Of a stretch of 64,000 nt of DNA, positions 1 to 11,212 are shown piece by piece. Source of the stretch: Bacillus_BD sp050389805. Its GTDB lineage: Bacteria > Bacillota > Bacilli > Bacillales > Cytobacillaceae. The DNA is taken from NCBI RefSeq assembly GCF_050389805.1, contig NZ_CP130945.1, forward strand, positions 4,216,001 to 4,280,000. The letters run 5' to 3'. The notes beneath the pieces are model-generated. The model saw only the letters and a program-made list of their open reading frames with translations, was not told the origin of the DNA and made no database searches. Both the position numbers and the translations under genes were made by a program. The stretch's first letter is position 1; each line of letters starts with the position of its first letter.

Positions 1-54
1 GCCTGCTATATATTTATAGGTGCCTTTGATTTCATATTTCATATAGTTAAACAT
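1..54 (-). CDS. ABC transporter permease, N-terminal fragment (cut by window edge)
   Basis: Only the first 18 codons are present, reading MFNYMKYEIKGTYKYIAG, with an ATG at 54 and a GGGGGA ribosome binding site just upstream. The frame is open to the window edge. It directly follows the ABC ATPase gene in the GntR operon, which is where the membrane subunit of YtrA/YtrB-type transporters normally sits. The identity as a permease is inferred from position, not from the short sequence. Confidence 0.5.
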   Translation of the reverse strand, partial: MFNYMKYEIKGTYKYIAG

Positions 55-66
55 TCCATCGTCCCC

Positions 67-765
67 CTATTCCCCAAATACTTCTTTATAAATATCGTCT
101 ATTTGCATTCCTTTTTCTTCTCGTAAATCTTCCGCATTTCCAGTTAAAATGATATTGCCATCCTGTAAAAAGACTACCTCATCCAGCATGCTTTCCATAT
201 CCCTTACTAAATGGGTTGTAATGATCATTGAACTTTTTGCATTATAGTTATTGATTATCGCATCTAATATTTGATCTCTTGCAACTGGATCGACACCTGC
301 AATCGGCTCATCTAATATATACAGCTTGGCATTCCTAGCCAGGACAAGTGACAGATTCAGCTTTTCATGCATTCCTTTTGAGAGAGAATCTATTTTCATG
401 CCACGCTCCAATTTCATAAATGACAAAAGCTCCATAAATTTTTCTTCATCAAAATCTTGATAAAAATCTTTATACATTTGAAAAGCATCTTCAATCTTCA
501 TCCATTTATATAAAAAATTACGATCCGGTAAATAGGATACAAGCGCTTTTGTACCTACCCCGACATTTTGACCGGCAATTAATACTTCACCGCTTGTTTG
601 CCTTAAAAGTCCGGTTAAGATCTTGATAAGAGTTGTTTTTCCACTTCCATTTGGTCCGAGAATTCCGACTACTTTTCCTTCTTCAATGTTCAAACTGAGA
701 TGGTCCAGTGCTGTTTTATTTAAATACTTTTTCGTAAGATTCTTTACCTCCACAATTTGGTTCAT
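67..765 (-). CDS. ABC transporter ATP-binding protein, YtrB-like
   Basis: This 232-residue cytoplasmic ATPase would power the membrane subunit encoded just downstream. Walker A GPNGSGKTT lies at about residues 37-45, Walker B is YILDEP, and the H-loop is ITTH. The signature region reads SLSKGM instead of the classical LSGGQ, as is common in the YtrB/EcsA-like group attached to small GntR regulators. The ATG at 765 was chosen because GGAGGAAAG precedes it and it overlaps the GntR stop codon by four bases, implying translational coupling. A longer frame starting at 789 lacks such a site. The substrate cannot be told; relatives respond to cell-wall antibiotics. Confidence 0.88.
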   Translation of the reverse strand: MNQIVEVKNLTKKYLNKTALDHLSLNIEEGKVVGILGPNGSGKTTLIKILTGLLRQTSGEVLIAGQNVGVGTKALVSYLPDRNFLYKWMKIEDAFQMYKDFYQDFDEEKFMELLSFMKLERGMKIDSLSKGMHEKLNLSLVLARNAKLYILDEPIAGVDPVARDQILDAIINNYNAKSSMIITTHLVRDMESMLDEVVFLQDGNIILTGNAEDLREEKGMQIDDIYKEVFGE

Positions 766-1130
766 TTTCTTTCCTCCTTCGTAAACCATTCAGATACCAT
801 TTCTTTGATTTCATCAGATGTGAACCCAAGATCTTTCATCTCATTGAAAAGCTGATCCATTAAACTTGATGCCATATTCTTCTTTACACTTTGAATCGTA
901 TCGATGTTTTCCGTTACAAATGTCCCCATCCCTCTTTGTGTATACACGAACTCTTCTCTTTCTAATTCCTGATACGCTCTCTGAATGGTACTAGGATTCA
1001 CCTTTAATTCTTTTGAAAAATCTCTAACCGATGGCAATTTATCACCCCTTTTAAATTCTCCGGAAACAATCTTTGTCTTAATTGAATTCATTATTTGCAT
1101 GTAAATTGGAAGATTACTATTAAAATCCAT
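762..1130 (-). CDS. GntR family transcriptional regulator, YtrA subfamily
   Basis: A 122-residue regulator made of a winged helix-turn-helix (about residues 10-75, with the family pattern PSVRDFSKELKVNPSTIQRA) and a short C-terminal helical dimerisation tail instead of a large ligand-binding domain. That short architecture defines the YtrA subfamily, whose members repress their own operon with an ABC transporter. GAGGTGAGAAC precedes the ATG at 1130. The gene is first in a minus-strand operon with the ATPase and permease. An inverted repeat at 1160-1187 upstream is the likely operator. Confidence 0.9.
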   Translation of the reverse strand: MDFNSNLPIYMQIMNSIKTKIVSGEFKRGDKLPSVRDFSKELKVNPSTIQRAYQELEREEFVYTQRGMGTFVTENIDTIQSVKKNMASSLMDQLFNEMKDLGFTSDEIKEMVSEWFTKEERK

Positions 1131-1159
1131 GTTCTCACCTCTTTTGGTTGATGTACCGG

Positions 1160-1187
1160 TGTATTGGTTATATAGTACACCAATACA
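1160..1187. promoter_or_regulatory. Inverted repeat, probable GntR (YtrA-type) operator
   Basis: TGTATTGG (1160-1167) and CCAATACA (1180-1187) form a perfect 8-bp inverted repeat with a 12-bp AT-rich centre, about 30 bp upstream of the gntR start. Position and symmetry suggest an autoregulatory operator; binding is inferred. Confidence 0.6.
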
Positions 1188-1245
1188 TAAATACTGTCAA
1201 TCCGTATTCCTTGAATTATTAGAAAATAAGTTAACCACCCAAACA

Positions 1246-1293
1246 AAAAAACACTCACAAACGTTTAAGTAGCAACGTTTATGAGTGTTTTTT
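1246..1293 (-). terminator. Hairpin with flanking A and T runs
   Basis: ACACTCA/TGAGTGT and AAACGTT/AACGTTT form a long stem with a short loop, flanked by A and T runs. It lies beyond the first terminator of the FUSC gene and upstream of the gntR operator, so it isolates the GntR operon from read-through. The rest of the 1131-1564 gap shows no gene. Confidence 0.7.
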
Positions 1294-1431
1294 AGTTTTA
1301 ATCTATAGATTACCGATAGCCATGCTATTATGTTTTAAGAACTTCTTCTTTTTTTCATATACTGCAAGAAGCCCTTCTAAAAGTCACTTGTCTCTTTCGT
1401 TTGGATACTCCTTCCCATTTTTTATTCAATA

Positions 1432-1481
1432 AAAAGACTCCTTTGGAGAAAAAGTTACCTTTATCTCCAAAGGAGTCTTTT
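1432..1481 (-). terminator. Terminator of the FUSC gene
   Basis: An 18-bp perfect stem (AAAAGACTCCTTTGGAGA and its complement at 1464-1481) lies about 80 bp after the FUSC stop codon and ends in a T run on the minus strand. Confidence 0.85.
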
Positions 1482-1564
1482 AGCATGTTGTTTTGTTATA
1501 AATAGTCTACTACCTAAAAAAACTTGTACGTATCATAACCAGCTTACAGATACATCTTATTCCA

Positions 1565-3490
1565 TTACCTGCGCGGTTTCCTTAGTTCTTTTTGTAAAAA
1601 TTGAATTTCCTTTTGTATACTAGGATAGCCCTCTATTTCTGGAACAGCAGTCTGCTTTGGTAAAACGCTTCGTGTTGCAGCATTTGCCATGGATTCAAAT
1701 GTGAATAAAAGTTGTGCTAGCTTTTCATCAGAAAGGATCGGTCGATTATTTTCCTTTGAACAATTTTCTAATAAATACCCTAATTGCCTTAATGAAAATA
1801 AGACAGGCCAGTAATAATCTAACGCCTCTCGATTAGCAGGAATCTCTCCAGAAGCAGTAGTATACAAGGTTTCTAAATTGGTTAAATTGGTCCTCATTTT
1901 GATTCTTTCGCTACTCTGTCTAGCATTGAATCCTTCACCCTGATCTGAAAAAAGGACCACTAGAAACTGCGCTTGACTGCGAAGAGTTTTGCCCAACAAG
2001 TGCGGAATTCGGCTAGAAGCTGATTTCCTTCCTACGAGATAAACCCCTAATAAACCAATCGCACTTCCGATGACAATGTCAATAAATCTCGCTTGGGCAA
2101 AATAAGAAAAACTAAATGCCCCTTGACTTGTACTCTCAGCCATTAACAGTGCATTAGGTGTAAAGAAAAGGGCTGCTAATCCATAGTTTTTCACAATAAA
2201 CAACTCGGTAATAAAAGTTAATATTAAAATAAAAAACGCTATGACAAAACCAGTGGGATCAAAGGATAGAATGAACCCTGCAATAACGATTCCGATGATC
2301 GTACCTAAAAACCGTTGAATCGCACGGTGAAAGGTCGCTACAATCGATGCACCCGACATCACCGCAACACAAGACAACGGCACCCAATAGGAACGAGCAA
2401 ATTCAAATTGATAGGCAATAATCGCAGCAATGACCGTAATAACTCCAATGCGTACGGACGAAATGAACACGATGGAATTTTTATCGAACGCCCCCATAAA
2501 AATCGTTTTTAAAGAGGGGCTATCAAATTGAATTGATTTTTTTACATTACTAATGGGTTCATTAAGAACGGCATCTGCATTGTAAATAGTCGTGAACAGC
2601 CGACTTACCTGACTTTCCATCTTCTCCGGTTGTAAAATCGGTTTGAAATCTTGATTTTTACGCTTGTTCAAAGAATTGGCAAGCATTCGCACCGATTGTC
2701 CCAATTCTTTAGGTAATGGAGTATCAGCATTTGAAAAGTTTTTCACAACCATAATAAAAAGCTCATTTGCATGAGTATTTAATAGGTATAATCGTTTGAA
2801 CATATCGGTTGTTCGCCATGGAATATAACTCGCTGAAAGCGTTTCTTCCGATTCATTTAAGACAGCCATCACTTTATGCTTGGCTTCAATAAATTTATCG
2901 GTTCCAACAGAATCTAGAAGTTCTGCCAATTGCAAATAGACTCGAGTCACGACTCCTGTTTCTGGACCATGTGGATTAAAAAACCATCCGATCATGGCAA
3001 TCATAAACGATAGCATGCCACTAAGAAATACTAAACCTGCTCTCAAAAAGGCTTCATCAGGATTGATCGGCATTCCAGTTGTCATGGCAAAAACTAATAC
3101 AAAAAAGATCGCGGAAGGACCCGCTATTTTTAAGGCACCGAAAACAAAAACGGCTACGGCACCAATAATTCCCATCAGAATGGCTGTTGCCAGCGGATAG
3201 GGGGCAGTAATCGTTCCTAAATAGGTAACAATTGTTAAAGCGAGTACGACCGAAATGATTTTCTTGGCTCGTTGTGCATACGGAGTATTAAAAACATATA
3301 AATAGGTAAAGCCACCCAAGCCCGCTATTAAACCGTATTGTAAATGGCCTAATGCTAACCCTATCATAACTGGTAAGGCAGCTGCTACCCCTGCACTAAA
3401 TGCCTTTAACCAAGGGAATGGCTTATTATTTACCTGTAGTGCTTGCTTAATAATAGAGGGGGCAACCCGGTTTGATTGTTTGTTACTCAT
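1565..3490 (-). CDS. FUSC family membrane protein (putative aromatic/small-molecule exporter)
   Basis: A 641-residue integral membrane protein with two sets of hydrophobic helices (about residues 28-170 and 340-490), each followed by a soluble helical region. This duplicated arrangement is typical of the FUSC/YccS family, linked to efflux of aromatic acids and other amphiphiles. The first membrane block contains PVMIGLALGHLQYGLIAGLGGFTY-like sequence and the second SYWVPLSCVAVMSG, both characteristic. It is a single-gene unit with its own terminator. The substrate is not predictable. A second, smaller relative (YgaE) lies at 30.3 kb. Confidence 0.85.
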   Translation of the reverse strand: MSNKQSNRVAPSIIKQALQVNNKPFPWLKAFSAGVAAALPVMIGLALGHLQYGLIAGLGGFTYLYVFNTPYAQRAKKIISVVLALTIVTYLGTITAPYPLATAILMGIIGAVAVFVFGALKIAGPSAIFFVLVFAMTTGMPINPDEAFLRAGLVFLSGMLSFMIAMIGWFFNPHGPETGVVTRVYLQLAELLDSVGTDKFIEAKHKVMAVLNESEETLSASYIPWRTTDMFKRLYLLNTHANELFIMVVKNFSNADTPLPKELGQSVRMLANSLNKRKNQDFKPILQPEKMESQVSRLFTTIYNADAVLNEPISNVKKSIQFDSPSLKTIFMGAFDKNSIVFISSVRIGVITVIAAIIAYQFEFARSYWVPLSCVAVMSGASIVATFHRAIQRFLGTIIGIVIAGFILSFDPTGFVIAFFILILTFITELFIVKNYGLAALFFTPNALLMAESTSQGAFSFSYFAQARFIDIVIGSAIGLLGVYLVGRKSASSRIPHLLGKTLRSQAQFLVVLFSDQGEGFNARQSSERIKMRTNLTNLETLYTTASGEIPANREALDYYWPVLFSLRQLGYLLENCSKENNRPILSDEKLAQLLFTFESMANAATRSVLPKQTAVPEIEGYPSIQKEIQFLQKELRKPRR

Positions 3491-3661
3491 CCTATTCCTT
3501 CTTTACAATAATTTTCTCTCATACTTATCTATAGATTACCCTTATTAGTAACCTATAAACTGATTTAACTCTTTTAATCGTATCATAAGATAGATGGTCA
3601 TTTCCAAAACATTTGAAGTAAAGCTTTTCAGTAAAGACCTTTCAATGTGTTACTGTTTCGG

Positions 3662-4306
3662 TTACAGTTCCCATTGTTCTAACACAAAATAGTTAGCCAG
3701 TTTTATATACTCGGTAATAACACGTTGAATATCTTCTCGATCTTTGTACCAGCCTCTTGCCTGATAAGGATCATAAGGAGTTGGAGCAGAATAAATATCA
3801 ACATCCAAATCAGCCAATGCCTTTTCAAAAATAAGCTCCGAACGCTTTGAGTGAAATCTTGAAGTGACCAAGAGAATTTTATCGACGTCCTGTTTATTTT
3901 TCAAATACTGTTCAATTGCAACAGCCTCATCTTGGGTGCTCTGAGCATCTCCCGAAATGATCGTGATATCTTTTGCTGCTACTCCAGACTCTACTAGAAC
4001 AATCCGACTATTATCCACATCCCCTGAGATCGTTATGCCTCTTTCTTGCAGCTCTTCATATCCCGGTAAATGGGATCGAACCATGAGAATGCTCTCTGCC
4101 TTCCCCTCTTTATAGAGGTCCACCGCTCCAAGTGCTCGGTCACCCACACTCCCCATTAATAGAACAATCACCGCATCTTCAATTTCTTCAATATCGTCTT
4201 CCTCGACCAACCAATCTCCACCAAACCGAAGAAACATAAATACGGCTATCACCAATATGATGCCTATTGCCATAAACCTTTTTTTCTTTTTCAAAATAGC
4301 CTCCAT
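3662..4306 (-). CDS. DUF218 (YdcF/SanA-like) membrane-anchored protein
   Basis: A 214-residue protein with an N-terminal membrane anchor (about residues 11-28) and an extracytoplasmic DUF218 domain. The domain begins near VIVLLMGSVGDRA, continues with DLYKEGKAESILMV, and includes LLVTSRFHSKRSELIF, which matches the conserved TSxxHxxR pattern. Family members are implicated in envelope metabolism, but the reaction is not settled. It stands alone on the minus strand with an ATG preceded by AGGC-rich sequence. Confidence 0.82.
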   Translation of the reverse strand: MEAILKKKKRFMAIGIILVIAVFMFLRFGGDWLVEEDDIEEIEDAVIVLLMGSVGDRALGAVDLYKEGKAESILMVRSHLPGYEELQERGITISGDVDNSRIVLVESGVAAKDITIISGDAQSTQDEAVAIEQYLKNKQDVDKILLVTSRFHSKRSELIFEKALADLDVDIYSAPTPYDPYQARGWYKDREDIQRVITEYIKLANYFVLEQWEL

Positions 4307-4485
4307 CTTTTTTGATTATTTTTCTTATTTAGTATTCTATCATACTGACAGGGCAAACCTTTCTATTCAGGCAAAAGAAGTTTCATTTTGACTTTGATTA
4401 AGGTTTCATAATTCCATCCATTGACTTTCAAACGCTAGATTAGTAAGGTTTAAGTGAACTTATAAATAAGTAAAAAGGAGAATTA

Positions 4486-5115
4486 TTGGTTGTGAAACGT
4501 TACATAAAATTAGCAATGGTAGGTCTTATGTTAGGTGGCGTGTTGACGGGATGCAGCGAAGATGCGGCGTCAACAAAAGCAACACCTCATACTCCTGTTT
4601 CGGCTGAAGAAACTGAATCAAACGAACAAGACTTGAAACAACAAGAACAAAAAGAATATGGTCAATGGATCGTGGATACAAAGGAATTGTTGTCCAATCC
4701 ATCAACTGACTCATTACTTGAACAAGCAGGGTTTGATGAAGGATTCAACATGTATTTGAACGCAAGAGATTTCGCACAGGAGAAATTAGCAAACATTCCT
4801 GAAGGTCATTACAACGATAAAGATATACAAAATCTTTTCATGTTATATGCATTAATTGAGCATATACAATTTTCTAGAACCGCACACTTGGGTGAAAATG
4901 GCGAAGCAATTGAAGCTGCGGAACTAGCAGACCAATGGGAACCTACTCCCGATAAGATGCGGCAAGCATACGATTACATGCTTCAAATCTTGAACGATCT
5001 TGATGTTGCCGTCAATCGAGATGGCAAAGGGGAAACCTTTGGGGTCACACATCAATTGAACGGTGAACATGTGGGAACATTAGAATTATTTTGGAGTGGA
5101 AACGGCGAAGAGTAG
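4486..5115 (+). CDS. Predicted lipoprotein of unknown function
   Basis: A 209-residue secreted lipoprotein. The N-terminus is a lysine/arginine-rich start, a hydrophobic stretch and the lipobox LTGC at about residues 21-24, so the mature protein would be anchored through Cys. The mature part is acidic, helical and rich in Q, E and D; I do not recognise the family. AAGGAG lies five bases before TTG at 4486, favouring that start; GTG at 4492 is the alternative. A terminator overlaps its stop codon, so it is monocistronic. Confidence 0.75.
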   Translation: MVVKRYIKLAMVGLMLGGVLTGCSEDAASTKATPHTPVSAEETESNEQDLKQQEQKEYGQWIVDTKELLSNPSTDSLLEQAGFDEGFNMYLNARDFAQEKLANIPEGHYNDKDIQNLFMLYALIEHIQFSRTAHLGENGEAIEAAELADQWEPTPDKMRQAYDYMLQILNDLDVAVNRDGKGETFGVTHQLNGEHVGTLELFWSGNGEE

Positions 5116-5130
5116 ATTCGCCGTTTTTTC
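5101..5130 (+). terminator. Terminator overlapping the lipoprotein stop codon
   Basis: AACGGCGAA (5101-5109) and TTCGCCGTT (5117-5125) form a 9-bp perfect stem followed by a T run. The stop codon lies in the loop. Confidence 0.9.
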
Positions 5131-5282
5131 TTTTTTATCCATAGGCTGTGGGAAAGCTCAATGTTCACCTACTACCAGTCCATGCGTTTACAAAAGTTTA
5201 CAAAATATTCAAATTACCTCAATGTTTCGTCGGTATTCTGTAAGAGTCGACACAAATTATTCACATTTGTTAAGGAGGCATC

Positions 5283-8200
5283 ATGAAAAAAAATAAAGGA
5301 TTAAAAAAGGGTATGGCCATGACGGCCACAATTGCCCTACTCGTCTCGAATATGTCAATAGCTGTTCCCACCATTAAGGCAGAAGAAGTCTCACACATTC
5401 CCCTTTCACAAGAAAATGCAAATGAAACAGAACAGGTAATAGTAGAACCTAATTCAGATGCAGTAAAGCTGGAATCTAATTTAGAAGATTCTACTATTAT
5501 TTCTGAGGAAATCAAAAATGAAAATAAAACCGAAAACGAGATGAATGACGATCTCGACCCATCAATCACAGAACCTGATCGTCAGTCTGAGAATAATACA
5601 AAAGAAAGCACATCAAAAACTGTAATTGATTCAACCAACGGACAAATTCAAGAAAAGTCCACCGTTGAACAAATGAACTCCCTAGAACAGCTAGAGGAAA
5701 GAACAACAAGTGAAGAACAGGAAGAAACGATTGATTATCAAAGTCTCCCTTCCCTACTGATTACCGAAATCATGCCAAATAATACAGGCGCTGACGATTA
5801 TGAGTATTTCGAAGTATACAATAATACCAATCAACCGATTGTATTAGATCATTATACTTTTAGTCTACGCTACACGGATGGTAGTGGCAAAGCGGATGTA
5901 GATATGCAATTTGCCCCAACCACCTTAGCCCCGAAAGAAAGTATCGTGTTTTGGCATAATTCAAATCAGAAAACCCTTGATGATTTCAATAGCCACTATC
6001 AAACAACTCTATCACAAAATCAAGTAGTTGAATTTAGTGGTACACCTAATTTTTATAATAGTGGGAATCGAGCAGTCGTTATAAAAGATATGGCTGGAAA
6101 GATCTAATTATTGCCAACTACCTAAAAGATGACATAGGAGATGGACAAGTAGTTCAATACAAATCCCCTTTAAATGGCTTGGAAATGGAAACATTCGAAA
6201 CGAAAGCACAACCAACACCAGGTTCCTTTATGACAGAACAGGTTCCAGAACAAGAAGTTCAATTAGCTGTAAATCAAGCACCTGTCATCACACACGAACA
6301 AATCACTACCGCTAGTGCAAAAGAAGACCTAGCCCTAACTGCAACCATTTCAGATGATCTTCACGATGTGTCTGCTTACATTTATTATCAAACAGAGCAA
6401 AATAGTGAGTATCAGAAAATAAAAATGGTTCAAAAGGATGGACAAATCTATCAAGCTAGTATTCCTAAAGAATCGTTAACAAATCAAACATTACGCTATT
6501 ACATCTCGGTAACAGATAGCAATCATCGTGTATCCTATCCAGACAGTAATTCGTTTGTTGAAGTTTCAATCGAAGATTTAGAAGAAATTGATTATGACTC
6601 ACTTCCACCTCTGTTAATTACGGAGCTTTCTCCAAATTCTAAGGGTGGGGGCACAGATTACTTTGAGTATTTTGAGCTCTATAATAATTCAAACCAGCCA
6701 CAGCTGCTAACAAACTATTCATTTATCTATCAATATACCGATACTGGAAGAGAACTTCCTTTTCAAATTCCTGCTGTGACGATTGAGCCACAGGAAACCC
6801 TTGTTTTCTGGTTTAATAATGGTGGAAAATCTTTAGCCGATTTTAACGAACATTTTGGTAGTCAACTAACAAATGAACAAGTAGTCGAATTTACGGATGT
6901 CTTCCCTGGTTTTGCAAATGGCGGCAATCGGGCGCTAGTCTTAAAAGATAATCAAGGCGAAGAGGTCATTTCTGCTAGTTATTTAGGAAGTGACAACGAT
7001 AATACTGGAGCTGGTATCGAATACAAATATCCTAAAGAAGGCTCGATAATGGAGAAGCTCCAAGGCATGGCTGCACCGACACCAGGAGTGATTGCTAGTG
7101 CACAAGTGCCAGATGTTGCTGTGCAACAGCCAGAACTCCCAACAGATACAGAAGCACCTGTGATCGAGCACACGAAAGTGCCTGAAGGTGATGCCTATAA
7201 ACCGATCAAAATCGAAGCAAAAGTAACGGACAATCTAGCAGTCCCGTTGGTTACGCTCCATTATAAAGAAAAAGATGCAGAAAAATTTACAGCTTTATCA
7301 ATGAATCCAAATATAGAGAACACAAGCCTCTACTCTGCAGAAATACCAGCAGCTAACGTAACTTCAGATACCATCTATTATATTGAGGCAACAGATGGAA
7401 TTCAGGCAGAAAAGACAGAAGAATATACCATTAATATCAAAAAAGTAGATGTTGATTTCAGTAAAGTTCCACATTTATTAGTAACAGAAGTTGTTCCAGA
7501 CAGCACGAATGTTGGATCAGCGGACGGATATGAGTTTATTGAAATCTATAACAACAGTAATCAAGATATTAATTTTAAAGATTATAAGTTGTATTATCGC
7601 TACGGCACAGATCCAGGAACAGATGTCGTATGGCCTTCAGTGCCTGAAGATGTCGTAATACCAGCAGGAGAAACACTGGTTTTTTGGATTATCAATGATC
7701 AAAACGACAGCTCAACTGTTGCAGATTTTAATAACAATTATGGTTCTAACTTAGAAGAAAATAAGAATATTGTTCGCATCTATACTGGTGGAATGGCAAA
7801 TGGAAGTATGCGCGGTATTGTAGTTGGTACGAATACGCATAAAGAAGTGGCCCTTGCCTATTATAATGATGTACCAAATGTAGATGATACGTATCCCGAC
7901 AAAGGAATTGTCTATGGTTATCCATTAGATGGTACGACGCAGCAAGTAAAACTCGAAAATAATAAGGATGCGACTCCAGGAACCGTTGAACCGTACCAAG
8001 TGCCTCAAGAAGCTGTACAGCTTCTTGAAGATACAACACAACCTGTCATTGAAAATAAAACAGACGTTACAGAAGTAGCCGAAAAGGATAACATCGACAT
8101 TGTTGCCAATGTGACTGATGACCAAGAAGTAAAATCAGTTCGTCTTTTCTATAAAACAGATGATCAAAATGAATTTCAAATGAAAATTTTACAGCAGGAT

Positions 8201-11200
8201 TCAAGTAGTGGTTTATATTACTCTACTATCTACTCTCCTGAGTTAATTGGAAAAGACTATGTCGACTATTACTTTACCGCTTCTGATGGAAGAAATGAAA
8301 TAGCAAGTGATCTTTATCAAGTCAACATTACAACAGACTATGACCAATCCAGTCTTCGTTTTAATATAAAAGAAGACGAAATTGTATCTGGAGAAGTAGT
8401 TCTTAAAGGAACCTCTGCTGAAGATACACCAGATAACGTTTCTATTTTGCTAGATAATATAGAGCTAAAAAGTGACACATTCCAATCTGTAGAGCGGACA
8501 GCGTATTTTGCATTAGATGTAAATGGTTTAAATACGTATTTTCAAAATGCGGTAACCATGGGTGATGAAGTCCTTTACCTAATGGATAAAGATTGGTTAA
8601 CGCAATGGAAAACCTTTAGTATTCCAATTGAGCCTGATCGCTTAGTACTTGGTGACAATACGATAACCGTTCGTTCTGGAAATAAGGCGTCGCCGTTTGA
8701 CTTAGAATCTACAGAAAACCGTGATGATTATGATTTGAAAAACGTTCGCCTTGTTTTATCCGATGGAACCGTATTAACAGATCCAAGATACAATAACCCT
8801 GATCAAGTGTTGAAAATGAATGATGCTAATCCATTCGTTGATTTTCACTTTACGATTACGGACGATTATGCACGTTCCAAAACAGTGAAATGGGATACAA
8901 CAACCGTTTCAGATGGAGAGCATGTGATAAAGGTTGTTGATTCCGATGAGACGCTTGAAACGAAGATACTTGTCGATAATACTGCTCCAACGATTAAAAC
9001 GAATTTAGTTGAAGACAAGGAATATAAAGGTGCGTTTACCATTGAAGGAAGTGCAACCGATGAAATTGCAGGGGTTGAATCATTTGAAACATACCTTGAT
9101 GATAAAATCATTTCACTTCCATACGAAACCGCATCATCCAAATTAACACCTGGAACACATAAATTAACCATGATGCAACAGATAAAGTTGGCAATCAATC
9201 CGAACACATTGTTCACTTTTCTGTTGTGAATGAAAATCCTGAACAACCGGAACTGGTTTCACCTGGGGATTACGCTACTGTCAATGGCAACCCAGTCTTA
9301 AAAGTGAAAGTAAAAGATCCGACAAATGATGATGTTGATGTCACATTCTATCAAGGGTACCAATATGATGCAAGTCATTTAGATTCTGTAAAAGGTTATA
9401 AAAATGCTGCTGATACCGAGCCACCGCAATCACCGGTTCCAGCAGGAGAGCAAGCCTTTACGGAAGATGATATTGCGCTTGTAGCAAAAGAAGATGGACA
9501 ATATTTAACAAACAATTCACACACGCAATTTCCATATCATCGTTTTGATGTAACGGTTGATTCATCCATTGACGAGAATGATATCTTTGAACTCAATTGG
9601 AAAGGAAAATCGTTAGAAGGTCGAAAGGTTTCTATGTACGCGTGGAACCACCAAACTGGAGATTGGGAGTTAATCGATTACCGCATTGCTGGTGAAGATG
9701 ACTTTGAACTGACAGGGAATGTAGAAGTCAATGCATATGTAAAGGATCATAAAATCAATGTTCTTGTGCAGGATGAAATTCCAAGTACACCAGATGAGTA
9801 TGATTATACGTTCATTTGGATGTCTGATACGCAATTTTATGCAGAGAGCTTCCCGTATATCTTTGAACGTCAAACACAATGGATTGCCGAAAATCAAGAG
9901 GAAATGAAGATTAAGTATGTCTTCCATACAGGAGATCTCGTGAATATCTCGACAGATGAAAACCAATGGAAACATGCTAATCAATATATGGGCGTTTTAG
10001 ATGAGCATCAAATTCCATATGGTGTCTTAGCGGGTAACCATGATGTGAATCAGGTAAACAATGATTATACCGATTATTATCGCTATTTTGGTGAGGATCG
10101 TTTTGAGGACAAGCCTTATTACGGCGGATCTTATCTAAACAATCGTGGACACTATGATTTAATCTCAGCTGGCGGAAATGATTTTATTATGATTTACCTT
10201 GGCTGGGGTGTTACGGATGAGGGAATACAGTGGATCAATGATGTCCTTGCTGCACATCCTAATCGCATGGCGATTTTAAACTTCCATGAGTATTTGCTTG
10301 CAACAGGAACAAGACATCCACTGGGTGAAAAACTCTATAATGAAATCGTTGTACCGAATGAAAATGTCGTTGCCGTATTAAGTGGCCATTATCATGAAGC
10401 ACAAACCTTTATCGATGAGATTGATGATAACGGTGATGGCACACCAGATCGTACGGTGTTTCAAATGCTTGCTGATTATCAGGCTGGTCCTGAAGGGGGT
10501 CAAGGATATATGAGACTCTTACATTTTGACCAGGATAATCATCGTATTATCGTTAATACGTATTCACCGTATTTAGATGACTACAACTACTATAATACGG
10601 ATGCCCACCCTGAAAAGGATGAGTTTATCATTAATCTAGATTTAAGTGCGGCTGAAAAACAAGTAGCCACCGATTATTTCTCAGTAAACGTTTATACAGA
10701 TACGGAAATCGGTAAAGATGAGAACGGAGAAAGTGGCGAAATTGCCAAAACGGTTTGGAAAGGTTTAACCAAAGGAAACTTCTATTCCTGGTATGCCGTT
10801 GCCGAAGATGATCACACAGGTAAAACGGTATCCGATATCTGGTCCTTTACAAAACAAGCAGCAGGTTCAGATTCCGATGATGAAAAGGATCCTGTGGACA
10901 CGCCTCAGAAACCTGAGCAACCATCGAATGATGATAAACAGCCTAACCCATCGAAACATCCAGGAAATGATGATCAAAATCATTTCAATAACAAACACTC
11001 TAATAAAAAATCAAGATCATCAGGCAGAAAGTGATTCCTTTCATAAACAGCAGCCTGGAATCGATCAAAATAACAAGTCAGGGAAAAAAGATAAGGATAG
11101 CAAAATACTTCAAAATACAGCAACCAATCTATATAACCTTCTTCTAGCAGGATTTATCATCATGGTTGCGGGTGGTGTCATTTATGTCATCCAAAAGAGA

Positions 11201-11212
11201 AAGCACGATTAA
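5283..11212 (+). pseudogene. Giant surface protein: lamin-tail domains plus calcineurin-like phosphoesterase, frameshifted
   Basis: Read through its breaks, this gene encodes about 1,975 residues: a signal peptide (MKKNKGLKKGMAMTATIALL onward, ending near IKA), an acidic low-complexity stretch, three lamin-tail domains (each beginning LLITE or LLVTE followed by EYFE/EFIE-LYNN), Ig-like regions, a calcineurin-type metallophosphoesterase (SDTQ, GDLV, GNHDV, LSGHYHEA) and a C-terminal sorting-type tail (LQNTA, hydrophobic helix, QKRK). Three single-base breaks interrupt it: near 6098-6100 (an A appears missing), near 9170-9172 (a G appears missing) and near 11005-11010 (an extra A). Restoring each joins clearly homologous sequence. 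AAGGAGG precedes ATG 5283. Sequencing error at all three sites is possible but less likely, because long neighbouring genes are intact. Confidence 0.85.

Noticed and set aside
2315..2512. Plus-strand ORF inside the FUSC gene
   Set aside because: Antisense shadow of a clear membrane protein gene, without a ribosome binding site.
4011..4024. DnaA box inside the DUF218 gene
   Set aside because: A single TTATCCACA occurs here within coding sequence; isolated copies are expected by chance and it is not part of a cluster.
10793..11212. Separate gene for a small basic membrane protein
   Set aside because: Only its last third looks real (sorting-type tail); this is the C-terminus of the frameshifted surface protein read in another frame.
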